Positions 28,694 to 37,169 of a stretch of 64,000 bases of DNA are shown here, one piece after another (position 1 is the first letter of the stretch; each line of letters starts with the position of its first letter). Source of the stretch: Deinococcus sp. AJ005 (GTDB lineage: Bacteria > Deinococcota > Deinococci > Deinococcales > Deinococcaceae); assembly GCF_009017495.1 (NCBI RefSeq), contig NZ_CP044990.1, positions 3,080,001 to 3,144,000 on the forward strand. Direction: 5' to 3'. The notes below the pieces were generated by a model. It was not told the DNA's origin. It saw only the letters and a list, made by a program, of their open reading frames with translations, and ran no database searches. The position numbers and the translations under genes were made by a program.

Positions 28694-30010
28694 GTGAATG
28701 TCAAACGCCTGACCATCGTCGGGGCGGCCCTCGCGGCCACCGCCGCCGTCGCCTACGCCCAGCTCGGCGGGTACTCGCAGGCCAATCTGACCAGCACTTT
28801 AGAGGGCAAGACGCTGCTGAACGTCATCGGGAATCTCAAGCAGTACTACCTGTACCCCATCGACGACGACAAGTTGCTGCGCGGCGCGATCAACGGCGCG
28901 GTCGGCAGCCTCAACGATGAATTTACCTACTACAGCCAGCCCGAGGACAACGCCATCGATCAGGAAAATCTGGCGGGCAATTTTTACGGCATCGGCGTGC
29001 AACTGATCGCTGCCAACGCGGACGGCACCGGCGGCAAGATCGACAACGTGTTCAAGACCGGGGCGGCGATCGGCGCGGGCGTGCAGATCGGCGACGTGTT
29101 CGTCAAGGTGGACGATACCGAGGTGATCACCAGCAAACTGAACGACCTCGTGCGGCTGGTGCGCGGCAAGCAGGGCACCACCGTCACCATCACCTTCGCC
29201 CGCAACGGCAAACCCTACACCGTCAAGATGGAACGCCAGCCCGTCACCATCGTGGACGTGGAAGAAACCATCCTGCCCGGCAACATCGGCTATATCGCCC
29301 TGAATACCTTCTACAACGAGAAGGTCAGCCAGCAGTTCCGCGCCGCCGTGGCCGACATGAAAAAGAAGAACGTGACCAAGCTGATTCTGGACCTGCGTGA
29401 CAACGGGGGCGGGTTGCTGAACGCCGGGGTGGACGTGGCCGATCAGTTCCTCCAGAGCGGGCCGATTGTCAGCCTGCGGGACCGCAATAAGAAGACCGAG
29501 GTGTTCGGCAAGGCCAGCAACCAGAAGACCGATTACACCGGCAAACTGGTGGTGCTGGTCAACAAGAACAGCGCCTCGGCCAGCGAAGTCGTCTCCGGCG
29601 CGCTCCAGGACGAGAACCGCGCCCAGATCATCGGCGAGCAGACCTTCGGCAAGGGCGTGGCGCAGATTCCGGTCAGCCTGCCCGACGGCGGCAAGATCGC
29701 CATCGTCGCCAACGAGTGGCTAACCCCCAAGGGCCGCCAGATCCACAAGAAGGGCATCACCCCCGACATCGTGGTCAAGGACACCCGCTACACCGCCCCG
29801 CTGAACTTCTCGGGCAGCGGCATCAAGGCCGGAGACAAGATCACGCTGACCGTGGCAGGCAAGCCCGTGACCGTGACCGCCGACAAGGACGGCAAATTCA
29901 CCTATACCGGCGAGGCCAAGCGCCCCAGCAAGAGCGCCACCCAGGGCGAGGCCGTGGTGGACGTGCAGAACGACGCCATCCTGAGAAAGGCGCTGGAAGT
30001 TCTGAAGTAA
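28694..30010 (+). CDS. ctpA: Carboxyl-terminal processing protease (S41 family)
   Basis: 438 residues. A signal or anchor segment (about 1-27) is followed by an N-terminal helical region, a PDZ domain (about 90-185: YGIGVQL, GAGVQIGDVFVKVDD, GKQGTTVTITFARNGK), and the catalytic core with Ser in NKNSASASEVV and Lys in EQTFGKGVAQ. These proteases trim or degrade exported proteins from non-polar C-termini. The GTG at 28694 is preferred to upstream codons because the signal starts there. A -10-like TATTCT ends 6 bases earlier, suggesting a leaderless message. The C-terminal 60 residues (GDKITLTVAGKPVTVTAD) form an extra small beta domain. A terminator follows. Confidence 0.92.
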   Translation: MNVKRLTIVGAALAATAAVAYAQLGGYSQANLTSTLEGKTLLNVIGNLKQYYLYPIDDDKLLRGAINGAVGSLNDEFTYYSQPEDNAIDQENLAGNFYGIGVQLIAANADGTGGKIDNVFKTGAAIGAGVQIGDVFVKVDDTEVITSKLNDLVRLVRGKQGTTVTITFARNGKPYTVKMERQPVTIVDVEETILPGNIGYIALNTFYNEKVSQQFRAAVADMKKKNVTKLILDLRDNGGGLLNAGVDVADQFLQSGPIVSLRDRNKKTEVFGKASNQKTDYTGKLVVLVNKNSASASEVVSGALQDENRAQIIGEQTFGKGVAQIPVSLPDGGKIAIVANEWLTPKGRQIHKKGITPDIVVKDTRYTAPLNFSGSGIKAGDKITLTVAGKPVTVTADKDGKFTYTGEAKRPSKSATQGEAVVDVQNDAILRKALEVLK

Positions 30011-30023
30011 AGTTAGGCAAGCG

Positions 30024-30053
30024 GAGCCTCTCCCCCGGCTGGGTGGAGGGGCT
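30024..30053 (+). terminator. Rho-independent terminator of ctpA
   Basis: Arms agcctctcc / ggaggggct (one G-U pair) are followed by a run of seven T, 14 bases past the stop. Confidence 0.85.
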
Positions 30054-30089
30054 TTTTTTGGGGTTGGAGAAAGGGAAAACCCTCTCCTG

Positions 30090-30226
30090 CGGAGCTGTAC
30101 CAACCAGCCTACTTTGCAGCCAGCTCCCCTCGAAAGGGAGCCAGAGGGACGCTGTTGGACGAGCAATTCCACACCTCTTGCTTTCCTTCTAAGGGGAGAT
30201 CCCCCGAAGGGAGGAAGGGGTTAAAC
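30090..30226 (-). repeat. Dispersed intergenic repeat, copy A
   Basis: Read on the minus strand this non-coding element begins gtttaacccc and contains ctccccttagaagg and gaggggagctggctgc. The same blocks in the same order and at nearly the same spacing occur at 58430-58575 on the plus strand. It contains an internal short palindrome around gctccctttcgaggggagc. Such small non-coding repeats are known in Deinococcus genomes; the family name is not assigned here. Confidence 0.75.
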
Positions 30227-30330
30227 TGTGGAAACCACCCCAGAGCTACAAAGAGATTTTTTTTCCATCCCTCTAGCACTCCCCACCCCGCTCTGATAAT
30301 GTGGTGAGTTGCGCTGTGCGGCGAGGCCAG

Positions 30331-30360
30331 ACCTTGCCCGGATTCGGCGTGAAGAGAGGT
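30331..30360 (+). promoter_or_regulatory. Hairpin masking the rpsF ribosome site
   Basis: ACCT (30331-30334) can pair with AGGT (30357-30360) of the Shine-Dalgarno, and CCG (30338-30340) with CGG (30345-30347). Leaders of rpsF in many bacteria carry a CCG-containing hairpin bound by S6:S18. The resemblance here is suggestive only. A -10-like GATAAT lies at 30295-30300. Confidence 0.35.
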
Positions 30361-30365
30361 GAATT

Positions 30366-30674
30366 ATGAACCAGTACGACCTGAACCTGATCCTGAACCC
30401 CAACCTCAGCGCCGAGCAGGTGCAAATCGAGAAGGAGTACATCGAAACCACGTTGAAGAACAGCGGGGCCGAGATGAGCAACCTTGACGACGTGGGCAAC
30501 CGCCGCCTGGCTTATGCCATCGAGAAGGACCGCGAGGGCTATTACCTGATGTACACCATCAAGGCCGGTGGCAACCCCGAGAAGGACATCGCCAGCACCC
30601 TGCGTCTGCGCGACCACGTGCGCCGCGTCCTGGTGGTCAAAGACCGCCCGGAATGGAAGACCAAGAAGGCTTAA
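30366..30674 (+). CDS. rpsF: 30S ribosomal protein S6
   Basis: 102 residues, the normal S6 length. It binds S18 and 16S rRNA in the small-subunit platform. Visible signatures are YDLNLILNPNLSAEQ, DDVGNRRLAYAIEKDREGYYLMY and RLRDHVRRVLVVKD. GAGAGG lies 6 bases before the ATG. It is the first gene of the rpsF-ssb-rpsR-rplI cluster. Ssb has its own promoter inside the cluster. Confidence 0.97.
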   Translation: MNQYDLNLILNPNLSAEQVQIEKEYIETTLKNSGAEMSNLDDVGNRRLAYAIEKDREGYYLMYTIKAGGNPEKDIASTLRLRDHVRRVLVVKDRPEWKTKKA

Positions 30675-30700
30675 GCTACCCTTTGACCGCGCCAATGTAA

Positions 30701-30737
30701 ATATGCTATTGACGTAATCATAGAGTTCAGTTATTCT
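30701..30737 (+). promoter_or_regulatory. ssb promoter overlapped by an RDRM (DdrO operator)
   Basis: atatgctattgacgtaa at 30701-30717 matches 13 of 17 positions of the Deinococcus radiation/desiccation response motif TTATGTCATTGACATAA. TTGACG inside it (30709-30714), a 17-base spacer and TATTCT (30732-30737) form the promoter, so repressor binding would cover the -35. Ssb is an established member of the DdrO/PprI (IrrE)-controlled regulon. Confidence 0.75.
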
Positions 30738-30834
30738 TGAGTTGACCCGCACAGGGCCACACCCGCCAGCAACGTTAAAGCCCCCAGTACGGACGCCACT
30801 GCGCGCCCAGCCAGCCACCAAGGAGAACACTGTT

Positions 30835-31731
30835 ATGGCCCGAGGCATGAACCATGTGTATTTAGTGGGCGCACTCGCCCGCGACCCCGAACTGCGTTAC
30901 ACCCCCAACGGAACTGCCGTTTTCGAGGCCACTGTGGCCGGAGAAGACCGGATCGTCGGTACCGACGGACGTGAGCGGAACCTGCCGTGGTACCACCGCG
31001 TTTCTATTCTGGGCAAGCCCGCCGAATGGCAGGCCGAGCGCAACCTGAAGGGCGGCGACGCCGTGATGGTTGAGGGAACCCTGGATTACAGCTCCTGGGA
31101 CGCCCCGGAAGGCGGCAAACGCAGCGCAGTGAAAGTCAAGGCCCTCCGCATGGAAGGTCTGGACGCCCAGCCCGAACTGATCCAGGACGCCGGAGGCGGC
31201 GTTCGCATGGGCAACGGGATGAACGAAGTGGCACTGATCGGTAATGTCGTCCGCGACCCCGAACTGCGCTACACCCCCGCCGGAGACGCTGTGCTTGGGA
31301 TCGGCCTGGCCGTGAACGAGACGTGGAATGACCGTCAGGGGAACAAGCAGGAAAAGACCCACTGGATCGACGTAACCTTGTGGCGCGAAATGGCCGAGGC
31401 CATGAAAGAGCTGCGGAAGGGTGACCCCGTGATGGTCAAGGGCCGTCTGGTCAACGAAAGTTGGACCGACAAGGACGGCAACAAACGCAACTCCACCAAA
31501 GTAGAGGCGACGCGAGTCGAAGCTCTGTCCCGAGGCGCAGGAGCCGGTGCTTCTGCTGCCACCCCCGCCGGACCTCGCACGCAGACCGCGAGCAGTGCGG
31601 CGCGCCCCCAGGGCAACGGTTACGGCCAGAGCCAGAATCAGGCGGCGAACACGGGGAACCGTTCGGGCGGCTTAGATATAGACCAAGGTCTCGACGATTT
31701 CCCACCGGAAGAAGAAGACCTGCCGTTCTGA
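30835..31731 (+). CDS. ssb: Single-stranded DNA-binding protein, two OB folds
   Basis: 298 residues, about twice the length of E. coli SSB because two OB folds are fused in one chain, as in Deinococcus-Thermus. Fold 1 starts MNHVYLVGALARDPELRYTP and fold 2 starts MNEVALIGNVVRDPELRYTP (about residue 127). The C-terminal third is Gly/Ala/Gln-rich and ends in the acidic protein-binding tail FPPEEEDLPF. It functions as a homodimer on single-stranded DNA in replication and repair. The ATG at 30835 follows AAGGAG by 9 bases; the frame upstream of it is not protein-like. It is controlled by its own RDRM-bearing promoter. Confidence 0.97.
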   Translation: MARGMNHVYLVGALARDPELRYTPNGTAVFEATVAGEDRIVGTDGRERNLPWYHRVSILGKPAEWQAERNLKGGDAVMVEGTLDYSSWDAPEGGKRSAVKVKALRMEGLDAQPELIQDAGGGVRMGNGMNEVALIGNVVRDPELRYTPAGDAVLGIGLAVNETWNDRQGNKQEKTHWIDVTLWREMAEAMKELRKGDPVMVKGRLVNESWTDKDGNKRNSTKVEATRVEALSRGAGAGASAATPAGPRTQTASSAARPQGNGYGQSQNQAANTGNRSGGLDIDQGLDDFPPEEEDLPF

Positions 31732-31766
31732 ACTATTTGTAGGAACCGTGCAGGCACAAGGAACCC

Positions 31767-32036
31767 ATGACGCAATCCAGCGACCGCAAACCACGTGGCA
31801 AGGGGCCGAAACGTCCCCGCAAGCCCAAGGTTGACCCCTTCTCCATCGGGGAACTTGAAATTACCGATTACAAAGACGTGAAGATGCTGCGCCGTTTTGT
31901 CTCTGACACCGGCAAGATCTTGCCCCGCCGCCGCACCGGCCTCTCGGCCAAGCACCAGCGCCGCATTTCGCAGACCATCAAGGTCGCGCGTCAGCTCGCA
32001 CTGCTGCCCTACACCGAGAAATTGGTTCGGAAGTAA
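31767..32036 (+). CDS. rpsR: 30S ribosomal protein S18
   Basis: 89 residues. The N-terminus is basic ([15 protein letters not shown]) and the core has [20 protein letters not shown] followed by [15 protein letters not shown], both diagnostic for S18. It pairs with S6 on 16S rRNA. It lies 35 bases after ssb and 14 bases before rplI in the same operon. The Cys zinc ligands present in some S18 forms are absent (zinc-independent form). Confidence 0.97.
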   Translation: MTQSSDRKPRGKGPKRPRKPKVDPFSIGELEITDYKDVKMLRRFVSDTGKILPRRRTGLSAKHQRRISQTIKVARQLALLPYTEKLVRK

Positions 32037-32050
32037 GGAGGGCTGCCAAT

Positions 32051-32497
<447 letters not shown>

Positions 32498-32529
32498 GTT
32501 CAAGTCCCGATCTGAACTGAGTTTAGAAA

Positions 32530-32560
32530 GGCCCCCGCCCGCTGTGGTGGGGGTTTTTTC
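32530..32560 (+). terminator. Terminator of the rpsF-ssb-rpsR-rplI operon
   Basis: A ccccc / ggggg stem extended by G-C pairs around gcccgctgtggt is followed by six T. Confidence 0.85.
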
Positions 32561-32597
32561 GTTTCATAACACAAAAGGATTGCTCTACATTGGCGTC

Positions 32598-33143
32598 ATG
32601 CGAAAACTGCCGACTCTGGCTCTGGTGACGCTGACCCTTGCAGCTTGCGGCGAAAGCCCCGGCCCTCAGCCTGTCAGCGAACCCGTGCTGAATGTTTCGG
32701 TCAATCCAGCCACACCCCAGGCAGGGCAGGACATCACCTTCACGGTCAGCTTGATGGGCGGCTCAGGAACGTGGAATGTGGCGCTGTTCAACCAGAACCC
32801 GGATGGCAGCGTCAATCAGGTTTACCCCAATCGGCTGCCAGAGGGTCAGCCCACGCTGACGCCCGGCGCAACGCTGAACTTTCCACCGCCCGACGCCAAG
32901 TATATTTTTGTCGCTGCTGGACCAATGGGAACCAACACGCTCCTGGCTTATGCCACACAGAAACCTCTGGATCTGGAAGGCGAAGGTCTCAGTCGATACG
33001 ACAATTCACAGGCCCAATTTGCCAACGTAGTGGGCCAGGGGTTTGACACACTCAGCTCACTGCGGGCAAAACTGAAACTGGTTTTCTCAGGGATCTCAAA
33101 GGTCATCCAGTACGAGGTCACCAGCCCAGCGTCCACTCCCTGA
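32598..33143 (+). CDS. Lipoprotein with DUF4384-like domain
   Basis: 181 residues. It has a lipoprotein signal with lipobox LAAC (Cys about 17), followed by a linker and one beta-rich domain. NQNPDGSVNQVYPNRLPEGQ, then a P-rich strand and AAGPMGTNTLLAYATQKPLDL, resemble DUF4384, a domain of unknown role found in exported proteins. No ribosome site is visible. The -10-like TACATT at 32586 ends 6 bases before the ATG, so the message is probably leaderless. It stands alone after the ribosomal operon terminator. Confidence 0.78.
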   Translation: MRKLPTLALVTLTLAACGESPGPQPVSEPVLNVSVNPATPQAGQDITFTVSLMGGSGTWNVALFNQNPDGSVNQVYPNRLPEGQPTLTPGATLNFPPPDAKYIFVAAGPMGTNTLLAYATQKPLDLEGEGLSRYDNSQAQFANVVGQGFDTLSSLRAKLKLVFSGISKVIQYEVTSPASTP

Positions 33144-33223
33144 AGATTCCTTCGTCTGACAGTCCTCCCCACCCCACACTCTCCACTGTCCCGTTAAAGT
33201 GGACATTGGAGGATTCACCCATA

Positions 33224-33955
33224 TTGACTAAAGTGCTGACCCTTTCGGCTCTTGCCCTTTCCTCTCTCACGCTAGGACAGGCAGTGAAAGGCGCTGATCT
33301 GGAAGTGACCAGCGACGGCAAGGCGTACAAGAGCTATCTGGCTGCCCCCGCCAGCGCTGCGCACAAGGCCGCCGTGATCCTGCTGCACTCCTTCAACGGG
33401 CTGGAACAGGGCTATAAGGATCTAGTGGACGAGATGGCCGGGGCAGGGTACGTGACGCTGGCACTGGGCTGGCAGACCTTCGACAAGCAGCCCAGTGATG
33501 ATGTGGTGAGGGCACTGGTGGAAGACGGCCTGAAGACGCTGGCGGCCCGCAAGGACGTCAACATGAATGCCGTGGGCCTGACGGGCTTCTGTGCGGGCGG
33601 GCGCTACACCATGCTGCTGCTGCCGCAGATGAAACAGTTTAAGTCGGGCGTGGCGTGGTGCGGCTTCCCCGATTCGGGTGGCACGGCCACGCAGCCCAAA
33701 CCTCCAGCCGACTTTATTGGGGACCTGACCGCCCCCATGCTGATCCTGCACGGGACCAAAGATGTCGCCAGCTCGATTTCCAGCATTTACAGCTACGCGC
33801 AGAAACTGGACGCGGCGGGCAAGAACTTCAAGCTGACGGTCTATCAGGGTGCGCCGCACGGCTTCCTGCTTGCAGACAGCAAGATCACTGACACCTATGC
33901 CAGCCGCGACGGCAGGCGAGAAATGCTGAACTACTTTGGCAACACCCTGAAATAA
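33224..33955 (+). CDS. Exported dienelactone hydrolase-family alpha/beta hydrolase
   Basis: 243 residues. A short signal peptide (VLTLSALALSSLTLGQA) is followed by an alpha/beta-hydrolase fold. The catalytic triad is Cys in GFCAGGR, Asp in LHGTKDVA and His in GAPHGFLL, the DLH pattern with Cys as nucleophile. The oxyanion region is VILLHSFNGLEQGY. The natural ester or lactone substrate is unknown. A TTG at 33224 is taken as the start: GGAGG lies 11 bases upstream and the signal begins there. A longer TTG start at 33206 has no ribosome site. Confidence 0.85.
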   Translation: MTKVLTLSALALSSLTLGQAVKGADLEVTSDGKAYKSYLAAPASAAHKAAVILLHSFNGLEQGYKDLVDEMAGAGYVTLALGWQTFDKQPSDDVVRALVEDGLKTLAARKDVNMNAVGLTGFCAGGRYTMLLLPQMKQFKSGVAWCGFPDSGGTATQPKPPADFIGDLTAPMLILHGTKDVASSISSIYSYAQKLDAAGKNFKLTVYQGAPHGFLLADSKITDTYASRDGRREMLNYFGNTLK

Positions 33956-34199
33956 GCCCCCACAGTAACCCCGCACCTCATCCCGTAGCGCCCTCCTGAC
34001 ACGCACCCACAACCCAGAGCATTTCCAGGTGAATCGTCCCTCTGGAAACGGCAGCGCTTTCAAACTTCATGTTTGGGGCTAGACTGCGAGGCGAACGTCC
34101 GAATCAAGAGCGGCGTTCGTCTTTTCTCACTTTTTTGCGGGGCAGGACGGACCGTGTGAACGGTCAAGAGTGCCTTGAAACAGAACCACAAGGAGCGAT

Positions 34200-35900
34200 A
34201 TGCCAACGATTGTCTGGTTGATCGTGGCGCTCCTGATCGGATTGGTCGGAGGGTTTCTCGGGGGGCAGTCGCGGGGCTTGCGGGAGCGGGCCGCAGTCGA
34301 TGACCGCCTGCAACGGGAGGCCCGCGCAGAGGCAGAGCGCATTCGCGCGGCGGCGGAAGCCGAGGCACGCTTAACGCGGGAGCAGGCCGACCAGGCCAGA
34401 CAGGACGCCACAAGAAGGATTCAGGAAGCTGGGGAGCGCGAAGCCCAGGTCACGGCGCTGGGCGCACAGTTCGGCGCAGAGCGCGAGGCCATCGCCAAGT
34501 TACGCACGCAGGCCGAGGCCGAACGCACGGCGGCCAAAGCGGACGTCACGCGTGACCGCGAGGCCCTGAGCGCAGACCGCAAGGAAACGCGGGCCGAGCG
34601 CGAGGAGCTGAAACGCGAGATTGAACGCCTCAACCGCCGGGCCGAGCAACTCGACGCGCGCGGCGACAAACTCGATTCGCTGGAAGAACGGGTGGAGGAA
34701 CGCTCGCGCATCCTGGCCGAACACGAGGCCGATCTGAGCGAACGGGGTCGGGCGGTGGACCTCAAGCTGTATGAGGTCGCCAACCTCTCGCCACAGGCCG
34801 CGCGCGACGAGATCATGGGACGGCTGGACAACGAGCTGGAAGAAGAAAAGTCTATTCGCGTTAAAGCCATGCAGGAGCGCACAGTCGCGGAGGCCAAGCG
34901 GCACGCCCGCCATGTGATCGCCCAAGCCATCCAGCGCAGCGCATCGGAAACAAGCGCTGCGCTGAGCGTGTCGGTGGTTCCCATTCCCAACGACGCCATG
35001 AAGGGCCGCCTGATCGGGCGCGAAGGCCGCAACATCCGGGCCTTCGAGGCGCTGACGGGCGTGGACCTGATCATCGACGACACCCCGGAAGCGGTGATTC
35101 TCTCCAGCTTCAACCCGGTGCGGCGCGAGGTGGCCAAGCATGTGCTGGACGCTCTGGTGGCCGACGGGCGCATTCACCCCACCCGCATCGAGGAAATGGT
35201 GCATAAGGCGCAGGATGAGATGAAGACCTTTATCCACGCGCAGGGTGAGGAGGCGGCCATCGAGGCGGGCGTGATGGGCATCAAGCCGGGGCTGACGCAA
35301 CTGCTGGGGCGCATGTACTTCCGCACCAGCTACGGCCAGAACGTCCTGAAACACAGCATTCAGGTGGCGCACCTGACCGGCATCATGGCCGACGAACTGG
35401 GGCTGGACGCGGGGCTGGCCCGCCGCGCTGGCCTGATGCACGACGTGGGCAAGAGCATTGACCGCGAGATCGACGGCACACACGTCGAGATCGGGATCAA
35501 TCTTGCCAAGCGCTTTGGCGAGGCGCACGAGGTCATCGACGCGATTGCCCACCACCATGACCCGGAAAACGGCGAGACGCTGTACAGCGTGCTCGTGGCC
35601 GCCGCCGACGCCATCAGTGCGGCCCGGCCCGGTGCGCGGCGCGAGGAGCTGGAATCCTACGTGCGCCGTCTGGAGCAACTGGAGCAGATCGCGGTGTCGT
35701 TCCCTGGCGTGCAGCAGGCCTACGCCATCCAGGCCGGGCGCGAGGTCCGCGTGATCGTGCAACCCGAGAAGGTCACGGACGCGCAGGCCATCCTGCTGGC
35801 CCGCGAGATCGCCGGGCGCGTGGAGCAGGACATGGAATATCCGGGGCAGGTGCAAGTCACGGTGGTCCGCGAAAGCCGCGCGGTGGAAGTGGCGCACTAA
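34200..35900 (+). CDS. rny: Ribonuclease Y
   Basis: 566 residues. An N-terminal membrane helix (about 4-24), about 200 residues of charged coiled coil, a KH RNA-binding domain (about 255-320: MKGRLIGREGRNIRAFE) and a metal-dependent HD domain (AGLMHDVGKSIDREIDG, AIAHHHDPENGE). RNase Y is an endonuclease that starts mRNA decay at the membrane. AAGGAGCGAT directly precedes the ATG. It is transcribed alone, and the triple cassette of 35954-36605 begins 54 bases after its stop. Confidence 0.95.
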   Translation: MPTIVWLIVALLIGLVGGFLGGQSRGLRERAAVDDRLQREARAEAERIRAAAEAEARLTREQADQARQDATRRIQEAGEREAQVTALGAQFGAEREAIAKLRTQAEAERTAAKADVTRDREALSADRKETRAEREELKREIERLNRRAEQLDARGDKLDSLEERVEERSRILAEHEADLSERGRAVDLKLYEVANLSPQAARDEIMGRLDNELEEEKSIRVKAMQERTVAEAKRHARHVIAQAIQRSASETSAALSVSVVPIPNDAMKGRLIGREGRNIRAFEALTGVDLIIDDTPEAVILSSFNPVRREVAKHVLDALVADGRIHPTRIEEMVHKAQDEMKTFIHAQGEEAAIEAGVMGIKPGLTQLLGRMYFRTSYGQNVLKHSIQVAHLTGIMADELGLDAGLARRAGLMHDVGKSIDREIDGTHVEIGINLAKRFGEAHEVIDAIAHHHDPENGETLYSVLVAAADAISAARPGARREELESYVRRLEQLEQIAVSFPGVQQAYAIQAGREVRVIVQPEKVTDAQAILLAREIAGRVEQDMEYPGQVQVTVVRESRAVEVAH

Positions 35901-35953
35901 CGTAGCGTGGGAAAGAATGGGGGCGGTCAGGCGAAAGCGGGCCGCCCTCGCTT

Positions 35954-36092
35954 TATGCAATTTCGGGTTGGATACAAGGCGAAAAAGCACGCTCTGGCAC
36001 AGGAATTCCAGACCCGGCGCATAAAGTTGACAGTGCCCGCATTTCGCGCTATATTTTTCTTATCACCGTCCGAGAGGGCGGGCTTTTTGTTT
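35954..36092 (+). repeat. Promoter-terminator cassette, copy 1 (predicted about 30-nt RNA)
   Basis: First of three equal-length copies. It runs from TATGCA through AATTCCAG (exactly 50 bases on), TTGACA at 36027-36032, a 17-base spacer, TATATT at 36050-36055, a predicted start at A36062 and at once a terminator: CCGTCC (36066-36071), loop GAGA, GGGCGG (36076-36081), then GC and a T-run. The transcript would be little more than the hairpin. It lies downstream of rny on the same strand. Confidence 0.85.
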
Positions 36093-36236
36093 TGGGGTAG
36101 CGGGGTGGAGGCGGATTCGCTGCTGAACTGCCCCCTCACCCCCCGCCGCTGCGCGGCTCCACCCTCTGCTTCGCAGCTCTACGAGTCACCCACAGGTGGA
36201 GAGGGGAAGGGAAGGGCAACCGACTTCGGCTCAGGG

Positions 36237-36375
36237 TATGCAAGAGCAGCCAGCCAACGGTGAGCATTACGCCCTCCCAGCGCAGAAATTCCAGGCCCAG
36301 TGCATAAGTTTGACAATCCGCGCATTCCGCGCTATATTTGTCTTATCACCGTCCAAGAGGGCGGATTTTTCATTT
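36237..36375 (+). repeat. Promoter-terminator cassette, copy 2
   Basis: Same order and spacing as copy 1: TATGCA at 36237, AATTCCAG 50 bases on, TTGACA 36310-36315, spacer 17, TATATT 36333-36338, start at A36345, stem CCGTCC/GGGCGG (36349-36364) with loop AAGA, then a T-run. The spacer between -35 and -10 differs from the other copies at several sites while the hexamers are unchanged. Confidence 0.85.
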
Positions 36376-36466
36376 CTACCCGTTGAGTGGCTGGATTCGT
36401 CAATGATTGCTCTTCCCTGCCCCACGGGAGAAAAAAGCGGGCAGGATAATTTGCTGGGCTTTAGCC

Positions 36467-36605
36467 TATGCAGCTCCGGCAAAAGAGCATTCCGATTTAG
36501 GCTGTCCCAGTGCGGCAATTCCAGATCCAGTGCATAGATTTGACATCCGCCGCATTCCACGCTATATTTCTCTTATCACCGTCCGCGAAGGGCGGCTTTT
36601 TTATT
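36467..36605 (+). repeat. Promoter-terminator cassette, copy 3
   Basis: TATGCA at 36467, AATTCCAG 50 bases on, TTGACA 36540-36545, spacer 17, TATATT 36563-36568, start at A36575, stem CCGTCC/GGGCGG (36579-36595) with the loop enlarged to GCGAA, then a T-run. The next gene (36639) is convergent, so none of the three promoters drives a downstream gene on this strand nearby. Confidence 0.85.
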
Positions 36606-36638
36606 ATCTGCCCATTTGGACCGTCAGCATCAGAAGTT

Positions 36639-36989
36639 TTAGCGTTTCGGCCCCTGCTTTTCGCCTTTCGCGTTCTGCATGGCCTTCCAGTCCTCGTAGG
36701 CCAAGGCGGGGAGCAGGGAGAAGCTGCCCACCGCCAGCGAGGCCACTGCCGCCGGGATACGCACCCGCGATTTGCCGTTCAGGGCCAGATACAGTGCCCC
36801 CAGCGTGCTGAGTGCGCCGATATCCATAAACATGATCCGCGCAAACGAGCTGCGTTTCAGGGTTTCCACCGTGCCCAGATCGCCTTCGCGCTTTTTCCCG
36901 ACGATGGCGGTCAGCACCAGCATCAGCAGCAGCGAGAAGTACAGGCGCAGGCGGGTGGGCGTGGGACGGCGGTAGTCGTCGAGGTTCAT
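36639..36989 (-). CDS. Small membrane protein of unknown function
   Basis: 116 residues with three predicted transmembrane helices (LRLYFSLLLMLVLTAIVG; ARIMFMDIGALSTLGALYLAL; IPAAVASLAVGSFSLLPALAY) separated by basic loops, and a charged tail. I do not recognise the family. The ATG at 36989 gives MNLDDYRRPTP. It faces the third promoter-terminator cassette tail to tail. Confidence 0.7.
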   Translation of the reverse strand: MNLDDYRRPTPTRLRLYFSLLLMLVLTAIVGKKREGDLGTVETLKRSSFARIMFMDIGALSTLGALYLALNGKSRVRIPAAVASLAVGSFSLLPALAYEDWKAMQNAKGEKQGPKR

Positions 36990-37169
36990 GGCTCAGGGTA
37001 GCCGATTGCGGCAGAATTAAAAATGCAACTGGGAAGAAAGAAGAACCAGGGTGCCTCCATCCCGACGCCCCTCCCAGCCTCAAGACAACCGCAGGCCAGC
37101 CTAGAGTCAGGACTGGGGACAGTCAGGCTGTTGTGTCGCCCATCTCATCTGCGGTGCTTATGGTGGGGC

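Noticed and set aside
35993..36606. A conserved reading frame through all three cassettes (FQ...LT...AF...AIF.LSPS)
   Set aside because: The frame is shared only because the DNA units are ungapped. Differences fall on codon positions 1 and 2 as often as 3, it uses codons rare in this genome (ata, tta), and there is no common start or stop.
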